64,000 bases of DNA from Harmothoe impar (GCA_947462335.1 OX381715.1:41516650-41580649); one strand, 5' to 3'. Positions 33,664 to 45,219 are shown, counted from the first letter of the stretch. Notes: a model not told the origin generated them from the sequence alone. Translations and numbers: made by a program.

Positions 33664-33812
33664 TTGACTTACCAAAATAGGCCCTACATCTTAAAAGTGT
33701 GTGTGAACAAAATAGCATTGTCATGGATTTGTACCCACGATGCATGGATTGGTAGGTGAGAGTTCTAACCACTCCCCCAATCTGAACATATGACCTAAGG
33801 AGCCACAATAGA
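33664..33812 (-). mobile_element. tRNA-like SINE, copy 3
   Basis: On the minus strand it reads CAGATTGGGGGAGTGGTTAG, a degenerate B box (GGTACAAATCC), and the TTTTGTTCACAC...GTCAAAATTG body of copy 1. Confidence 0.65.
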
Positions 33813-34505
33813 GGCCTATACTTGAAAGTTTTACGACCCCTAAAACACCAAATTTCGGTCATGACAGAAACCAGCTCTAGCTTATCAGCAGGCTTCTATA
33901 GTTAGCAGAGGAAACAGCACTGGTACCAGACAAGATGGCGCTGTGCAGTGATCATCTAGCTAATGCGGAATACCCACTGTACCCGTCAAATAATTCCAGA
34001 TATAGACAGGCGTTGCAGGAGTTCCTCGCTAAGGGTTATTTCACGAGATGAAGCCGAATAAAATGATCCTAGTGGGGAACTTCACGAGCGCTCCTTTGTG
34101 TTTATTTTATGTCATTTATTAACAATATTTGTCAAATTTCCACTTAATTGCTCTGAAAAAGCTACTTTATAGTGGTTAAATCAACAATTTTGATGATTTG
34201 ACAGGCTGTGAAATACAGGTCAGGGTTATTTCACGACGGGTGTTAAATACGGTCTTACTTGGTTCGTCAATGTGAGTTCTGTATTCATCATGAAATTATT
34301 GAGACTGTTTATGCTGACTTGTTGTTAATGATTTTGTTTGGTGCTTTTGCAGGTGAGTACAAACCACGGATTGACCTCTAGAGGTGTAGGTAGGGATACG
34401 CTACGCTGGCTACCTGCGTGAAGTGTATACTTGCAGGTGAACACTAATCTATAGGTCAAGTCACATATATACAGTTCTGCTATGTCGCAGTGAAGGTAAA
34501 GTCCC
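33813..34505. other. Non-coding stretch, nothing recognised
   Basis: AGGGTTATTTCACGA occurs twice (about 34034 and 34223). TGCAGGTGAGTAC at about 34350 looks like a splice donor, but no adjoining exon can be supported. Confidence 0.4.
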
Positions 34506-34507
34506 CA

Positions 34508-34580
34508 AACCTGCATTCATGTATCATGACGACCAACGGCATGATACATTAATGAATTATGATATCCTTAATGGTTACGA
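34508..34580. mobile_element. TTAA hairpin MITE, family M (right part)
   Basis: GCATTCATGTATCATGACGA followed by CCAACGGCATGATACATTAA and ATCCTTAATGGTTA is a right-end fragment. Confidence 0.6.
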
Positions 34581-34857
34581 TGAAATAGTTTACCATAAAA
34601 ATTGAGAAAACAAATTCAAAAGCAAGGTTTATTTTGGGATTATTTGTCTTCTAAGATAATGTACCTGTTCTCAAATCGTTGTGTATAGCATAAAAAAGTG
34701 TTACGGAATCATTTTTAACGTTACTTTTCATAGGGGGTGTTACAGAAAATAATTTACGTTATTGATTTACCTGTGTTAGTGCACATTTTTACATTGAAAA
34801 ATCACATACTTTTTCAAAGGTGGCGTTCAAAAATAAAATAGATTAGCCTAAGTTAGC

Positions 34858-35345
34858 GTACACAGAGAAAAGAAGTAGAATCAAATGGGAGTCCGGCTCC
34901 GATCACTGAGGTAACTCTGAACACTGCCTTTCATAATAGTTTTGAAATGCGCTCTTCCTCTGATCAAGACAGAACTTAGTAATACTCATGCTAATCGTAG
35001 GATGCCTGATGATAAGGAAATGGACTAAAGAAAATACTATTTCATATATGAAATAGACCAAAATAAGGTACAGTAGAGGCATAGACACCATTTCTGTAGG
35101 TAAATGTTTAGGTTAAAGCTTTGTTTTTGTTTCATCTATGCATTGATTATAAGCTTTATATATGGCTGAGATCAAGTAGATGAATTCCCTGAATCTTCCT
35201 ACAATAATAGTGTCAAGCAGATTTGACTCCCATTTTTATGGCGTCATCCAATTTTGACCCCCGTTTAACTCTCTATGCAAAGGGAGTCAGTACACTTAGA
35301 CTCACTAATGATAGAGAGTCATTTTAGAGTGGTGGGGAGATATTA
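34858..35345. mobile_element. Possible ACACAGA / GAGTC element fragment
   Basis: ACACAGAGAAAAGAAGTAGA at 34859 matches the left ends of the elements at 43671 and 46840. GACTC-rich sequence (GACTCCC, GGGAGTC, GAGAGTC) recurs at 35226-35320. The right end is not resolved. Confidence 0.4.
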
Positions 35346-35884
35346 GCGTAAATTCTTAAGTATTCACATGTATTAGCGTAATTTGTTAAATATCGTTCAA
35401 ATATTAAAAATCATTAGGCATTAGGATAAGTGTGCTATCTTTTACGCTGTTTCCTGTAGCACCCCCTGGCCAAAATGCCTAGTGGACAAGGTGGCATCCT
35501 AAGCTCCCAGGGTTTCTAGCCTCAATCCTTTATGGGACAGCGGTAGCATATTATAATTATACCTGAAATATATATACATTGGCATGTTCCTTGGAATCCC
35601 TACAATATGTTATACAAGTTTATTTGACCGAAAATGTATCCCTGTGAGTTGTCCCAATGGATATTAATCTGGTGTTAAGTTAGTAACAAATCTAACAGGG
35701 TCGATGACTGATATTAACCATGCATCAGTGCACCCTACCCAAATCCTTTGATTGCTAATAATATTCCCTCTGGGTATGATCTATTGCCAGTCATGTAGGC
35801 CATTTACAGAGATCCCATCTAAAAGAACCCCATCAAAGTCCTCGTATGAGATTCCCAGTGAACCATGCATCAAAGATCTCTTAA

Positions 35885-36127
35885 CCCTTTAGGGACGCAT
35901 GTCACTGAATTATGATATTTGTCGTAACAATGCACCAATGCAGCCCCGGCAAGTAACTCGCCAGAGCTACATTTGTGCATCATGCCGGCCCTTTGGGAGT
36001 GTATTAAACCCATAGGGTTGGCATGATGCTTGAATACAGCACTGGCAGGTTACTTGCCAGGGCTGCATTTATGCATCATGACGACCAAGGGAATGATGCA
36101 TTAAGGCACAATGCCATCCTCAAAGGG
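35885..36127. mobile_element. TTAA hairpin MITE, family M (best copy, 243 bp)
   Basis: Flanked by TTAA at 35881-35884 and 36128-36131. Termini are CCCTTTAGGGACGCAT and ATCCTCAAAGGG. The centre folds on GCATCATGCCGGCCCTTTGG paired with CATAGGGTTGGCATGATGC. An outer hairpin uses GGCAAGTAACTCGCC and GGCAGGTTACTTGCC. TTAA duplication with CCC/GGG ends is the piggyBac hallmark; no transposase is present. Confidence 0.9.
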
Positions 36128-36149
36128 TTAAGTTAATGTGTGTTAGACA

Positions 36150-36246
36150 GCGCTTCTCTCGACGCTTTTTATCTTAAAATCAGGTGCCATAGTCAGAGTC
36201 TTTGGACTGAGAAATTGTTTCAAAGGTCTGTCCTGTGACAGAGATT
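36150..36246 (+). repeat. Short repeat shared with 16165-16262
   Basis: TATCTTAAAATCAGGTGCCA and GTCTGTCCTGTGACAGAGAT match the segment that follows the MITE at 16015-16152. Confidence 0.5.
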
Positions 36247-36249
36247 ATA

Positions 36250-37550
36250 GTTGGAACACTGCTCTTAGAGATCATAGCATATGCATGCTACCTAGGTCTG
36301 CAATCTGTGTCTCTGCCCCAACCAAAACATATTATCGAGGGTAGGACCGTGAGGATTTGGAGTGCAGTAAAGATATACATAATGTCTTTGAAGACAGGAT
36401 GGCGCAGAGGTAACATGTTTGTTCACGAATCTGAAGATGGTCGGTTTGAGGCTAGTCAGTACGTTTATCCTATTCTATGAGGTAGGCCCTACACCTGCTG
36501 ACAAACTAGGGGTTACTAGGGAGATTAGCACCAAACTCTATGTGCAGTTGCAATGTACAGAAGAAGAAATTACACGGACTAATGTATAAAAAAAAAGGCA
36601 GGATTGACAGTTCTAGATGTCCTCAGGTGTGGTAGATGTCCAAGTGGGTAAAAGTCCTAAGGAGATAAAAGTTGTTTTTTTTTAATGTATTTATTCAGGT
36701 AATTAATTACATATGTAATTACAATGATTCGGCGCGTTTGTAAATTATCCATATATTCTTTTTTATCTCCTACATCTGATAACAAAAAGTGGCCCAAAAA
36801 GATATTGGCCCTACCATCAAATTTGGTCCTCTCCCCAAATGCACCACCCCCCTGCCCTGTTGTAAAAGATTACCACTCCCTAAGATAGCTGATCTGATTT
36901 ATCTATAATGGCATAGTACACTCTCATCATTATATAATAGGTAGAAGCCACCAAATATACATTCATCTAAGTATTGGTCTCACTTATGGCTTAGGTCAGA
37001 GACACAATGGGAGATAAATTGGAGTAAAGATATGATTGTAGAGTGCAGCATGAGAATAGTCCCGCCCACGCTGTGGCCATCGCTAGCGTTCAACTTGCAT
37101 TGCCTCTTCAGTCTGCCATCAATATAGCTAAAGGCTACATTCTGTCTTTTCGACAAAAACATTTCTTCATCCTGAGAACGATAACTTTTGAATAGAGATG
37201 GATTATCCGGAGGACTGCATATTCTGGAGGAAGAAACAAAAACATGCCAATATCAATGAGAAGATGGAGCTGTCAGTGTTCTAATATTTGATAACCAAAA
37301 GGAAAATTGAAGACACATTTTCATCGTCGGATATCCGGGCAAATTATTCAATCACGATTTAGGTATTTATCTCATGCAGTCAGATTAGAATTATTATCAA
37401 TCCATTGAGTCTTGCCACAATTCATTTCTGTAGGGATCAGTGACATCTCCATGGCCGAGTGGTAGCCCCACAGGAATGGCTGGCTCGGGTAGTCACTGCT
37501 CCCCCCCCCCCCCGAACCGATCCAGTAAAGTATGGCATAGTCCAGTTGTC
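36250..37550. other. Non-coding stretch, nothing recognised
   Basis: No gene is supported. A C-run lies at 37499-37512. A fragment near 36845-36880 resembles the foldback element at 18261. Confidence 0.4.
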
Positions 37551-37555
37551 AGAGG

Positions 37556-37628
37556 GGGAAGTAGCGGTAGAGCAGTAGAGCAGCTGGTTCATGGATCTGA
37601 AGGTCGTGGGTATGAGTCTGGCTTTTCT
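37556..37628 (+). ncRNA. Degenerate tRNA-like sequence
   Basis: GTAGCGGTAGAGCAG suggests an A box, and GGTCGTGGGTATGAGTC a B box at about tRNA spacing, with TTCAT in the position of an anticodon loop. A 10-base internal duplication (GTAGAGCA) disturbs the D arm. TTTT follows. Probably a pseudo-tRNA or SINE head. Confidence 0.35.
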
Positions 37629-37687
37629 CTAGATGACTGTTCCGTGTCCGTTACAATGGCGTAGACAGAGCTGCACGCTGAAGTGAC

Positions 37688-37776
37688 GGTGACTTTGGTT
37701 TCTGCACGAGTGGTGCCTTGGGGCATTCTACACAAGGCTGTATGTGCTCATGCAGAAACACATATCCAGAGTCACC
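37688..37776. other. 89-nt near-perfect hairpin
   Basis: GGTGACTTTGGTTTCTGCAC on the left arm pairs with the right arm GTTTCTGCATGAG read in reverse complement, closing with AGTCACC at 37776. An inner stem pairs GTGCCTTG with CAAGGC. It may be a tiny MITE or a small-RNA precursor. Confidence 0.55.
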
Positions 37777-37799
37777 TTAAAGTTCAGTAATGTATTCAT

Positions 37800-38204
37800 A
37801 TCTGGGTATTTCGATGGGAAATCTACTCAAAATTCCCTTTGATTCATTAATTATTCGATTCTGTCTCGAGGGTCACGTGATCATTATGACCTGCAGTATG
37901 AGTGAGCATTACTGCACGCAACCCTTACTCTTTCTCTATAAATTTCTCTCACATTACATTTCTACAGTGAAATAATTGTAAAAGCTCTGTGATGCTGTTC
38001 GACAGCAGAAAATACTGTAGTAATACTCATGTGAAGTAAAGAAGGCAGAGAGACAGAGAGATACAGGGATATTGATGGGGCACTGAGGAAGTTGCATGAG
38101 GGAATGAATGAGAAAAAAAGAAAATGTTTCCTTGCCCCTAATCGTAGGTCTTTCTTGCAGATGAGCAATTGAACGACATACCTAAGTATAAGTACTTAGA
38201 GAGG
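37800..38204. other. Non-coding stretch, nothing recognised
   Basis: No gene or repeat could be supported. Confidence 0.4.
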
Positions 38205-39900
38205 GTCTTTTGTTTTACGAGTAAGAGAACAAATAAAACTCTCTCTGAGGAATGATGCTGTTCTGCATGACATTCTCTCACCCACTCCTTGTGAGGCCCC
38301 TATCCCTCAAAAGGCCCCTATCCCTCAAAATTGGTCTGTTTGAGATATAGGGACCAGGTGAAGTCATATGTGCTAAACGGCCCCTATCTCTTAAAACGGT
38401 TTGAGACATAGGGCCTATGTAAAGTTCTTAAGTCACAAATATTTTTGGCATGTCTCTATCCCTCAAAAGCCACTATCCCTCAAAAGTGTCCCGTTGATTG
38501 AATATGTGCAATAGATGTATCGTTTATAGGATATTGGATGATATTCAAAGTACCACCTCACACTTAGTAATGTCCCATCTGCCTCGGAGGGGTCAAGACT
38601 TTTCACAAGCCTCCCCCCATTGATAATAGATTATCGCTCCTTAAATAGGAAAGAGAGGGTGTTTGCTGGGTTCCGAAGGGTGTGTAAAAAAATGTAGGCC
38701 GCTCTTCTAACAGGGGGGGGGGGGGTGGTTGGTGGACTAGGGTTGGGGGGGGGGGGATTTGGACCCCTTGAAGGAAGGGACCATATGAATTTGAACCCCT
38801 CTGAGGTGGGGGGCAAACATAATTATTGCACCCCTTTTCCCCTTTCTAGCGAAACAAAGCCTGCACGTCACTATGGCCCTTTCACTTTCTTACTGCAGAA
38901 GTGAGAAATAGTCCTTAAAAATGATTAGGCAAAAAAAAAGAAGGTGTGTTTCAGGTTACATGGTCTGAAAATCTAGCGTAGGTAGGTCGGATTTTATTCT
39001 TTTTTTAGATTTTTTTTTACTTTGGCCCGAAATTCACCAGGAATAGACTTACAATTCCAATGCTGACTCACAGACAACTGCCACGACTTTTCAACTATCT
39101 AATTGACCCTTAAATAGCCCCAAAATGATATTTTTCAAAATTGCATAAAACATTCCAGGGTCAGCCCTGTTTGCTAGGTAGAGTCGGGTAACCTGAACCA
39201 CACCTTTTTTTAAATTTGGCCTTACAAAACTTTTGTTGTGTAGAGGTTTTGATACTTAGGGATCTTTTGTAGGATAGGGGCCTGACACTCAAAAGGCCCC
39301 TATCCCACAAATATTTGAGGGATAGAGGCTTTTTGAGACTTAGGGGCCTCACACTCCTCCCTGCTCGGGTAGGAATGTCCTCTGGTCATTATTCGGCCTC
39401 CCTAAAGCAATAAGAAGCCGCCAAAGATGGCCCCATCCATTAATTCAGGGCTGCATCCATACATCATGACGACCAAGGGTATGATGCAGAAATGCCTTTA
39501 ATGCCATCCTTAAAGGGTTAAGGGCCGCATTGTCTGTCAATGCATTGTGTCTTTTGACACGCTTACAAATAACTTGCTAGTGTTTTAAGCATGTATCTTG
39601 CTGATCCGATAGAAGTGTATCGAACCGATTGAGTTGGTGTGATGCTTAAATATGTCACTAGGGAGTCACTCACCAGGGCTGCTTTCATGCATTACGATGC
39701 CATAGGGGAAAGAGTACTAAAGAACAATGCAGCCCTGAAAGGGCTAAGACTTTAACAGGTCTACAGATCTTCGCGTGCAACTCACCCCAGCTGAAACCCC
39801 GTGTAGGTCTTCTGAGGATTAAACTGCTTTGACCATAAATAGACTTTGCTTTCGCAGCCCCTTAGCATGTTCCTGAGGAGAAGGGTCATTAAATCTTAAG
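38205..39900. repeat. Interspersed repeat family D, copy split by a TIR element
   Basis: The left block (GTAAGAGAACAAATAA to CTCACCCACTCCT) stops at 38289 and resumes at 39354 with CTCCTCCCTGCTCGGGTAGG. Then follow AATAAGAAGCCGCC, two M-family MITE pieces (39440-39531 and 39528-39747), and the closing block GAGGATTAAACTGCTTTGAC at 39815. Confidence 0.75.
38290..39353. mobile_element. TGTGAG...CTCACA TIR element, copy 2 (1064 bp)
   Basis: Same TGTGAGGCCCCTATCCCTCA arms as copy 1, flanked by CTCCT at 38285-38289 and 39354-39358. The empty site in D-family sequence at about 19613 and 12588 (CACCCACTCCTCC) has CTCCT once. The interior shares the ends of copy 1 (about 180 bp left, 300 bp right) and has G-runs at 38711-38755. 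Confidence 0.9.
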
Positions 39901-40334
39901 CCGAAGCAAGAAACGGAGACATCTTGACAACCAAACTGCCCAAGACATGTTGCCCTAAGTGTAGCTACAAATTGGATTGACCGTAATCAAGAGCTAAGTA
40001 TAGTTCGAGTATCTTGACAAATGATTGATAGATTTCTGCATGATTTTTCCCTCGTGTGATTACTGGAGATTGCTGCGGCACTTCGCATTTGATTGTACAA
40101 ACTATAGTTCCAACCTAAACCAGTTTACCAAAGATGTTTTGTAGAGCTATTCCTGATTATATACTTGCTATAAATCTCATGTGAATCATGGGCACATGCG
40201 TATGGATAATTCTATAGCTGAGAAAGCAGGATTTAAGTGGCCTAAGTGGGTAGTACACACGGAGCATTTGGAGGGCAGGACGTTACCTTCATATCCCCTT
40301 ATGTATATTGTACTTTGTCCTCATGATGTATTAC

Positions 40335-40518
40335 ATGGGTCTACTCACTATAGAGCTGCATTTGCATTCACGCATCATGCCGATCCTTCGGGAGTGTATC
40401 AATCCATAGGGTCGGCATAGTTCTTGAATACGGCATAAGCATGTTACTCACCAGGGCTGCATTCACGCATCATGACGACTACGGGCATTGTACATTGTAA
40501 CACTATGTAGCCCTGTTA
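40335..40518. mobile_element. TTAA hairpin MITE, family M
   Basis: The core hairpin (CATCATGCCGATCCTTCGGG with CATAGGGTCGGCAT) and CACCAGGGCTGCATTCACGC are clear. The ends are eroded. Confidence 0.65.
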
Positions 40519-40799
40519 GGTAAATCCTCGGTAAATCCGTCAGTGAATACTGTTATAGCACTTGTAGTTTTAGAGATGAAGGTGACAAAGTATATCCTCT
40601 GGCCATTCCATCTAAAACTAATAGTAAAAGGAACGGTCGGAATGGATGTTGTCAATAGGAATTGGAGAAGATGATCTTCTGAGGGTACGTTGTATGCATT
40701 AACATCACTTTAGCTGATCTTGTGTTGTTAGTGTTCCCGTTTGTGATGCTGGTCCTACACTGATGATCTGAATGCTCTGAGCCTTAGTCTGTAGTGCCT

Positions 40800-41010
40800 A
40801 TCCGAGGTTAGTCATAGGGACATTGGGTAGTGCTGACCAACTGATATTCAAAAATGAATGAGACAAAACAAAATATGACTTATTAATGCCTTATTCAAAA
40901 TGTTGAAAGACTAAGGTGGGTCGGTCATTGCTGGCCAAACTGATATTATCAACTGACCTAGGTTGGCCATATAGGGACTCAGAAAATGACTAACTAGAAT
41001 AATCAGCGTA
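40800..41010 (-). repeat. Inverted copy of the repeat at 22055-22310
   Basis: AGACTAAGGTGGGTCGGTCA and ATATAGGGACTCAG are reverse complements of phrases in the 22-kb copy. Orientation is opposite. Confidence 0.6.
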
Positions 41011-43210
41011 CAGTGATTAAGTTGTTCGCCAGTACTGACTACAGTGTAGGCTCTTAATGTTCAAAACTAAGACGGTATCTGCTCTTGGAGATGCCGGAAT
41101 ATAATTCTTACTTCATGTAGCCAATAGACATGATAGAAAGACAAAGTAAGCACTCTGCACAGCGATTATCATCGCAGCATGCAAACACTGCATAGAACGA
41201 TCTGGTTACGTAAGACAATGTTTCTGACGGCATCGACTACAAAAAGAAAAAATGCTGTTGAAATCAGAAGGGTTGATTTTGAATACATTTGCCGCAGCAG
41301 TGTCAGATTCCGATACCAACACTGCTCCTTTCCCTATTTTTCCCGAGTCTTGTACGGGGGCAGAACTTCTTTTCCCGTGATACCCATTTGCACAAATTGG
41401 GTGGGTATCCACAACATAAACATCCAAGTACAGACATATTCTTATAAGATCAGACCTCCTGGCGAGGACCCTGGCTGTGAGGTCATTATTGACTCTATTT
41501 CTGGTATCAATTAAAATACAAAAATCACTCTCTGCAATCTAATATATTGCACATTAACACTAGCTTCTAATAAACTTCACTCCTGGTACCTGGCCTCTTA
41601 AGCTCATCTTTTATGACCTTCATTGGTAATTTTGTGGTTCAGGCTGGCACCCCTGGCAGGCTGGCACAGTGATGTGGGTGACCTCCTCTAGGGGCTCTAA
41701 TATCTGAAGCCCTCCCCCTGCTATGCTCTCATTAAGAAACCAGCTAGTCTGACATAAGGTATATCTGTATCAAAGTTGTAATTAAATAGTTGGGGGCTAC
41801 TTTGTAATCAACACCTATAGTTGACAGAGGTAGTGGACATATGTGTATTTGAGTAGGATGTTAGCTTGCTCCCAGGGGCCTCCTCCCAGGCTATCCAACT
41901 GGTAGGATAGACGCTGGCTGAGGCTGGCCGAAGCACTGACTACAATGTATCTATCTGTAATACGGACTGCTACACATCTAACCCTATAGATCTGTGAGGT
42001 GTCATTAGTGATTACGTAATATTTTTCCCATTGTGAGTATTTAATCTGAGGTCACCACCCCTCGATTATGCTGTCATCCGTAACCTGATTCCCTTATTTC
42101 CCTCATGGCATTATGGGATACAATTGCCCATGTTCAGTCAGAACTTTGAACCCTTAATACCCAATGCGCCATGTTCATTGTTTCTTTTTCTTTTTAAACT
42201 TTTATCTTTTATATTTCTGAGTTATGCAAAGGTACTATTACATCAAAATAGTGTTGGCATTTTTGCTAAGGGTGCACTCTTGATTGTATCCTTATTCTAA
42301 CATGCTAAGATAAGTCAGATAAGAAGGGTCCCCCTTCTCCCACGCAAATTATGTGCGTGGTGGATCTTCTTTGGGAATATGCTCGTCACTAAGACAGATG
42401 AACACAGCTTTGCATGGTAACCTGCTTACAGTGTGCTGGTTATACTTGCTGAAGGACAAAATACTACATAGTCTATATAAATTGATAAGTTAGCGGTTAT
42501 ACCCGAAAGGCACTTAATTCAACCTGCTCAAATTGGAAAAATAAAAGTAATTTAAATTATTAAAACCAAAGACGTACTAAAATCTAAATATCATGTGAAC
42601 ATTATTTCAGGACTCCTTGGCTATAATAATTAACACGCCCCAAGCATGTCTTTTGAATTTAGAAGAATACAATTGTTAAATCAAACCCAGGACTAATTAC
42701 TTACATTACAGCAAGGGATTTGATAAGCCATGTTTGAAGGTAATCCTTGAAGGAAGCAGCAGTACACCATTTGTCACCAAAATCATATAACGACAAAACC
42801 GGAAACTAGATTTCTCAATAATTCTCCTTCAAAACTAATTCCCCGTCATGTTTGTACTTCAAACAGAATTGTATTCAACTCTGTGATCACAAAAACGAAT
42901 ATGAAGAAATTATTTTTTCTCAATTTAATAAGTACTATTCATACTATGGAGTTGGTATAAACTTCCCACAGAGCTGCAAACTACCCCATAGCCCCATGTA
43001 GTGTAACGTAGCCGGGGTATTGATATCTCTAATGACGCCTATGAAGGTCAAGCTTGATTACGATTGGTTAATCCCAGTTTATGACGTCAGAGTTATTGAA
43101 TTATGACACCCCTGTCCCCCCTATAAGCCATAATACCAATGGCATTAACAAGATGATGTCACAATCATCATGCCGGTGACCAAGGTGATAACCATCGGCT
43201 TAACGGCTAG
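41011..43210. other. Long non-coding stretch
   Basis: No gene is established. A 111-residue plus-strand frame (41179-41514) and a 73-residue minus-strand frame (41427-41206) overlap, and neither has a recognisable domain. A small CCACGCA...TGCGTGG hairpin lies at about 42340. Confidence 0.45.
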
Positions 43211-43214
43211 TTTA

Positions 43215-43422
43215 CCCTTTAGGGATGGTATAATGGTTTGGTACATCATGTCCTTTGTCGTCATGATACATAAATGCATTCCTGCATCATGCCAACCCTA
43301 TCGGGTTGAGACCGTAGGTTCGGCATGATGCACCAATACAGGCCCGGCAAATTACTCGCAGGGGCTGCATTGGTGCATTATAACCACAAATCATTTAGTA
43401 ACATACGTCCTTAAAGGGTTAA
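43215..43422. mobile_element. TTAA hairpin MITE, family M
   Basis: From TTTA-CCCTTTAGGGATGGTA to CGTCCTTAAAGGG-TTAA (43419-43422). The central hairpin is CATCATGCCAACCCTATCGG with GTAGGTTCGGCATGATG. A left-half fragment of another copy follows at 43470-43590. Confidence 0.8.
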
Positions 43423-43670
43423 AGCCCCTGCGCGTATTACAATTAGTGACATGTCTCCAGGATTAGGCCTTTAAAGGCCGCATGATCCTTTAATCTCAAA
43501 CCATTTCTTGGTATGATGCATGATTGCAGCCATGGGTATGTCCATGCTTAAGAGATGCCAGGCCTTCAGAAGGGTATCAACCACATAGTCATGAACCATC
43601 TAGTAACACTGTGAGTAATATCTATGTGAGAGGGAGTTTGGAGACCCTTATATAGTGATTCTACAATAAC

Positions 43671-44864
43671 GTACACAGAGAGAAGCAAAGGCGTCACCAT
43701 GACTCTTTTACCATAGTCAACTCTAGTTAGCAGAGTCGCGATGACTCTGGTGGGAGGGTCGCAGCTTCTCCAGTCATACCCCTTGATCCTTGTGCAAATT
43801 GACTCTACCTCTTGAATCAGTGCAGAGTCGAGTGCAGTCGACTCTGCCCACAGCAGAGTCATTTGTAGTTTGACCTTTGATGAAGAGACACATAAAAAAT
43901 CTGTTGACTCTGATAATACTATCTTGTATATGAAACCACCTGGTGGGGCGACCAACACTAATTTGGTGCTTGTGACAACCACAAGGTAGAGCCACTATCT
44001 ATAATTTAAATATTTGTTACATGTGTAGGGGTCGGATTCCCTGTGCCTTGGTGGTAAACCCTCAGGTAATCTGCTCCCCTCTGTACCATACCAATCCATT
44101 AACATAAGACACGGTCTATCTGATAGGACAAGGGGATGTAGCTCAGTGGTAGAGCAATCGCTTGGCAAGCGGATGGCCGCGGGTTCAAGTCCCGGTGTCT
44201 CAGAAAACGTCATTTTCAGAGAAACCTTGTCCCTCACACATGTCACACTGTTTTGATTCATTTTAGAAAGGTCCACAATGTCAAAATAGTGTGGTTAAGG
44301 GATGCCAAAGGAAAATCTTTCCAGTTGACTTAACTGAATTAAATGTGATGAGAAACTACACAATTCATTCCAAGAACATCAATAGTTTAGAGCTTAGACA
44401 GCTAAATAAGTTTAGGGCTGGGCACATAGTGTGTGAGACATAATGTGTGGCACTGCTTACTATTGCATACAGACTGATATTGGCATCTCAGATGTGGCCA
44501 ATGGTCTGTAGGATGTAGTGTGAGGCAAATATGACTTAGCCCTTTTACACAGGGAGAATTGGTGGGCATGACAACATGTCTCGTTATTGACCTCTCATCA
44601 CTATAACATCACCTACTCACTTTTCTCATTATTAATTATATACACCTGTTGCCCCCATTCTACCCTGTACACAACCCACCTTGCCTGCATGCCACTATTC
44701 AAGTTTCGATTTTAACTCCCGCTCTTTTGAGGGGTCAACTGCTGTTGACTCTTCATGAATGGAGAGTCAAACTCATTTGACCCTTTTCAACAGGTGTCAC
44801 GTGGGAGACAAACTGTGACTCTTGTTGTCAGAGTCATGGCGACTCATTTACTTTTCTGTGTGTA
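43671..44864. mobile_element. ACACAGA...TCTGTGT TIR element (about 1.2 kb) enclosing a tRNA-like gene
   Basis: ACACAGAGAGAAGCAAAGGC...CACCATGACTC at the left is mirrored by GAGTCATGGCGACTC...CTTTTCTGTGT at the right, about 25 of 31 positions. GAGTC/GACTC words are frequent through the left third and the right end. No transposase is seen. The right end could instead belong to a separate insertion. Confidence 0.5.
44132..44203 (+). tRNA. tRNA-like gene, anticodon loop TTGGCAA (GGC)
   Basis: GGGGATG, a perfect A box (TAGCTCAGTGG), a B box (GGTTCAAGTCC) and correct spacing give a cloverleaf of about 71 nt. The anticodon loop reads TTGGCAA, anticodon GGC, which would read the Ala codon GCC. Faults are a G-A mismatch at the end of the acceptor stem, an A-A mismatch at 27-43 and one mismatch in the T stem. 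TTTT at about 44213 could end pol III transcription. Either a decaying tRNA-Ala or the head of a tRNA-derived SINE; animals normally use AGC for this box. Confidence 0.55.
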
Positions 44865-44888
44865 GATCACAAAACTAACAAGCCCATT

Positions 44889-45024
44889 TTAACCCTTTAA
44901 GGACGGCAATAATTATAGTTTAATGCATCATATCCTTGGTCATCATGATGCCGTCATGATGCACCTATGCAGCGATTCATACCGCCAAATGTATTTTTTT
45001 AGGCATGCTGAGTTAAAGGGTTGT
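44889..45024. mobile_element. TTAA hairpin MITE, family M (short form)
   Basis: Starts TTAACCCTTTAAGGACGGCA and ends GAGTTAAAGGG-TTGT. Inner CATCATGATGCCGTCATGAT is itself a palindrome, so the central hairpin has been lost. Confidence 0.75.
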
Positions 45025-45219
45025 AAAAGTCTTCAGATGAGGAATTAGTTTACTTTGGGCAAAGACACAGTCATCCATTTAGAGGTGAGTGAGGGAGGTT
45101 TGCGGTGAGGGCAGATAGGTGAGTTGGGAGATTATTAGTATTGATGTCGAGCTGATGTAAGACCACCAAACGAGATTTGTACTTAAACATTTAAGAGCAG
45201 CATCCCAGCTAACAGAAAT

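Noticed and set aside
34340..34375. Splice-donor-like TGCAGGTGAGTAC
   Set aside because: No coding exon could be supported on its 5' side.
38707..38757. G-quadruplex as a functional element
   Set aside because: The G-runs are mononucleotide tracts inside a transposon; sequence alone gives no sign of function.
41179..41514. Overlapping 111- and 73-residue frames on opposite strands
   Set aside because: Only modest length, no recognisable domain and no clear splice sites.
43566..44276. Minus-strand open frames of 73-138 residues
   Set aside because: They overlap a TIR element and the tRNA-like gene and have no domain.
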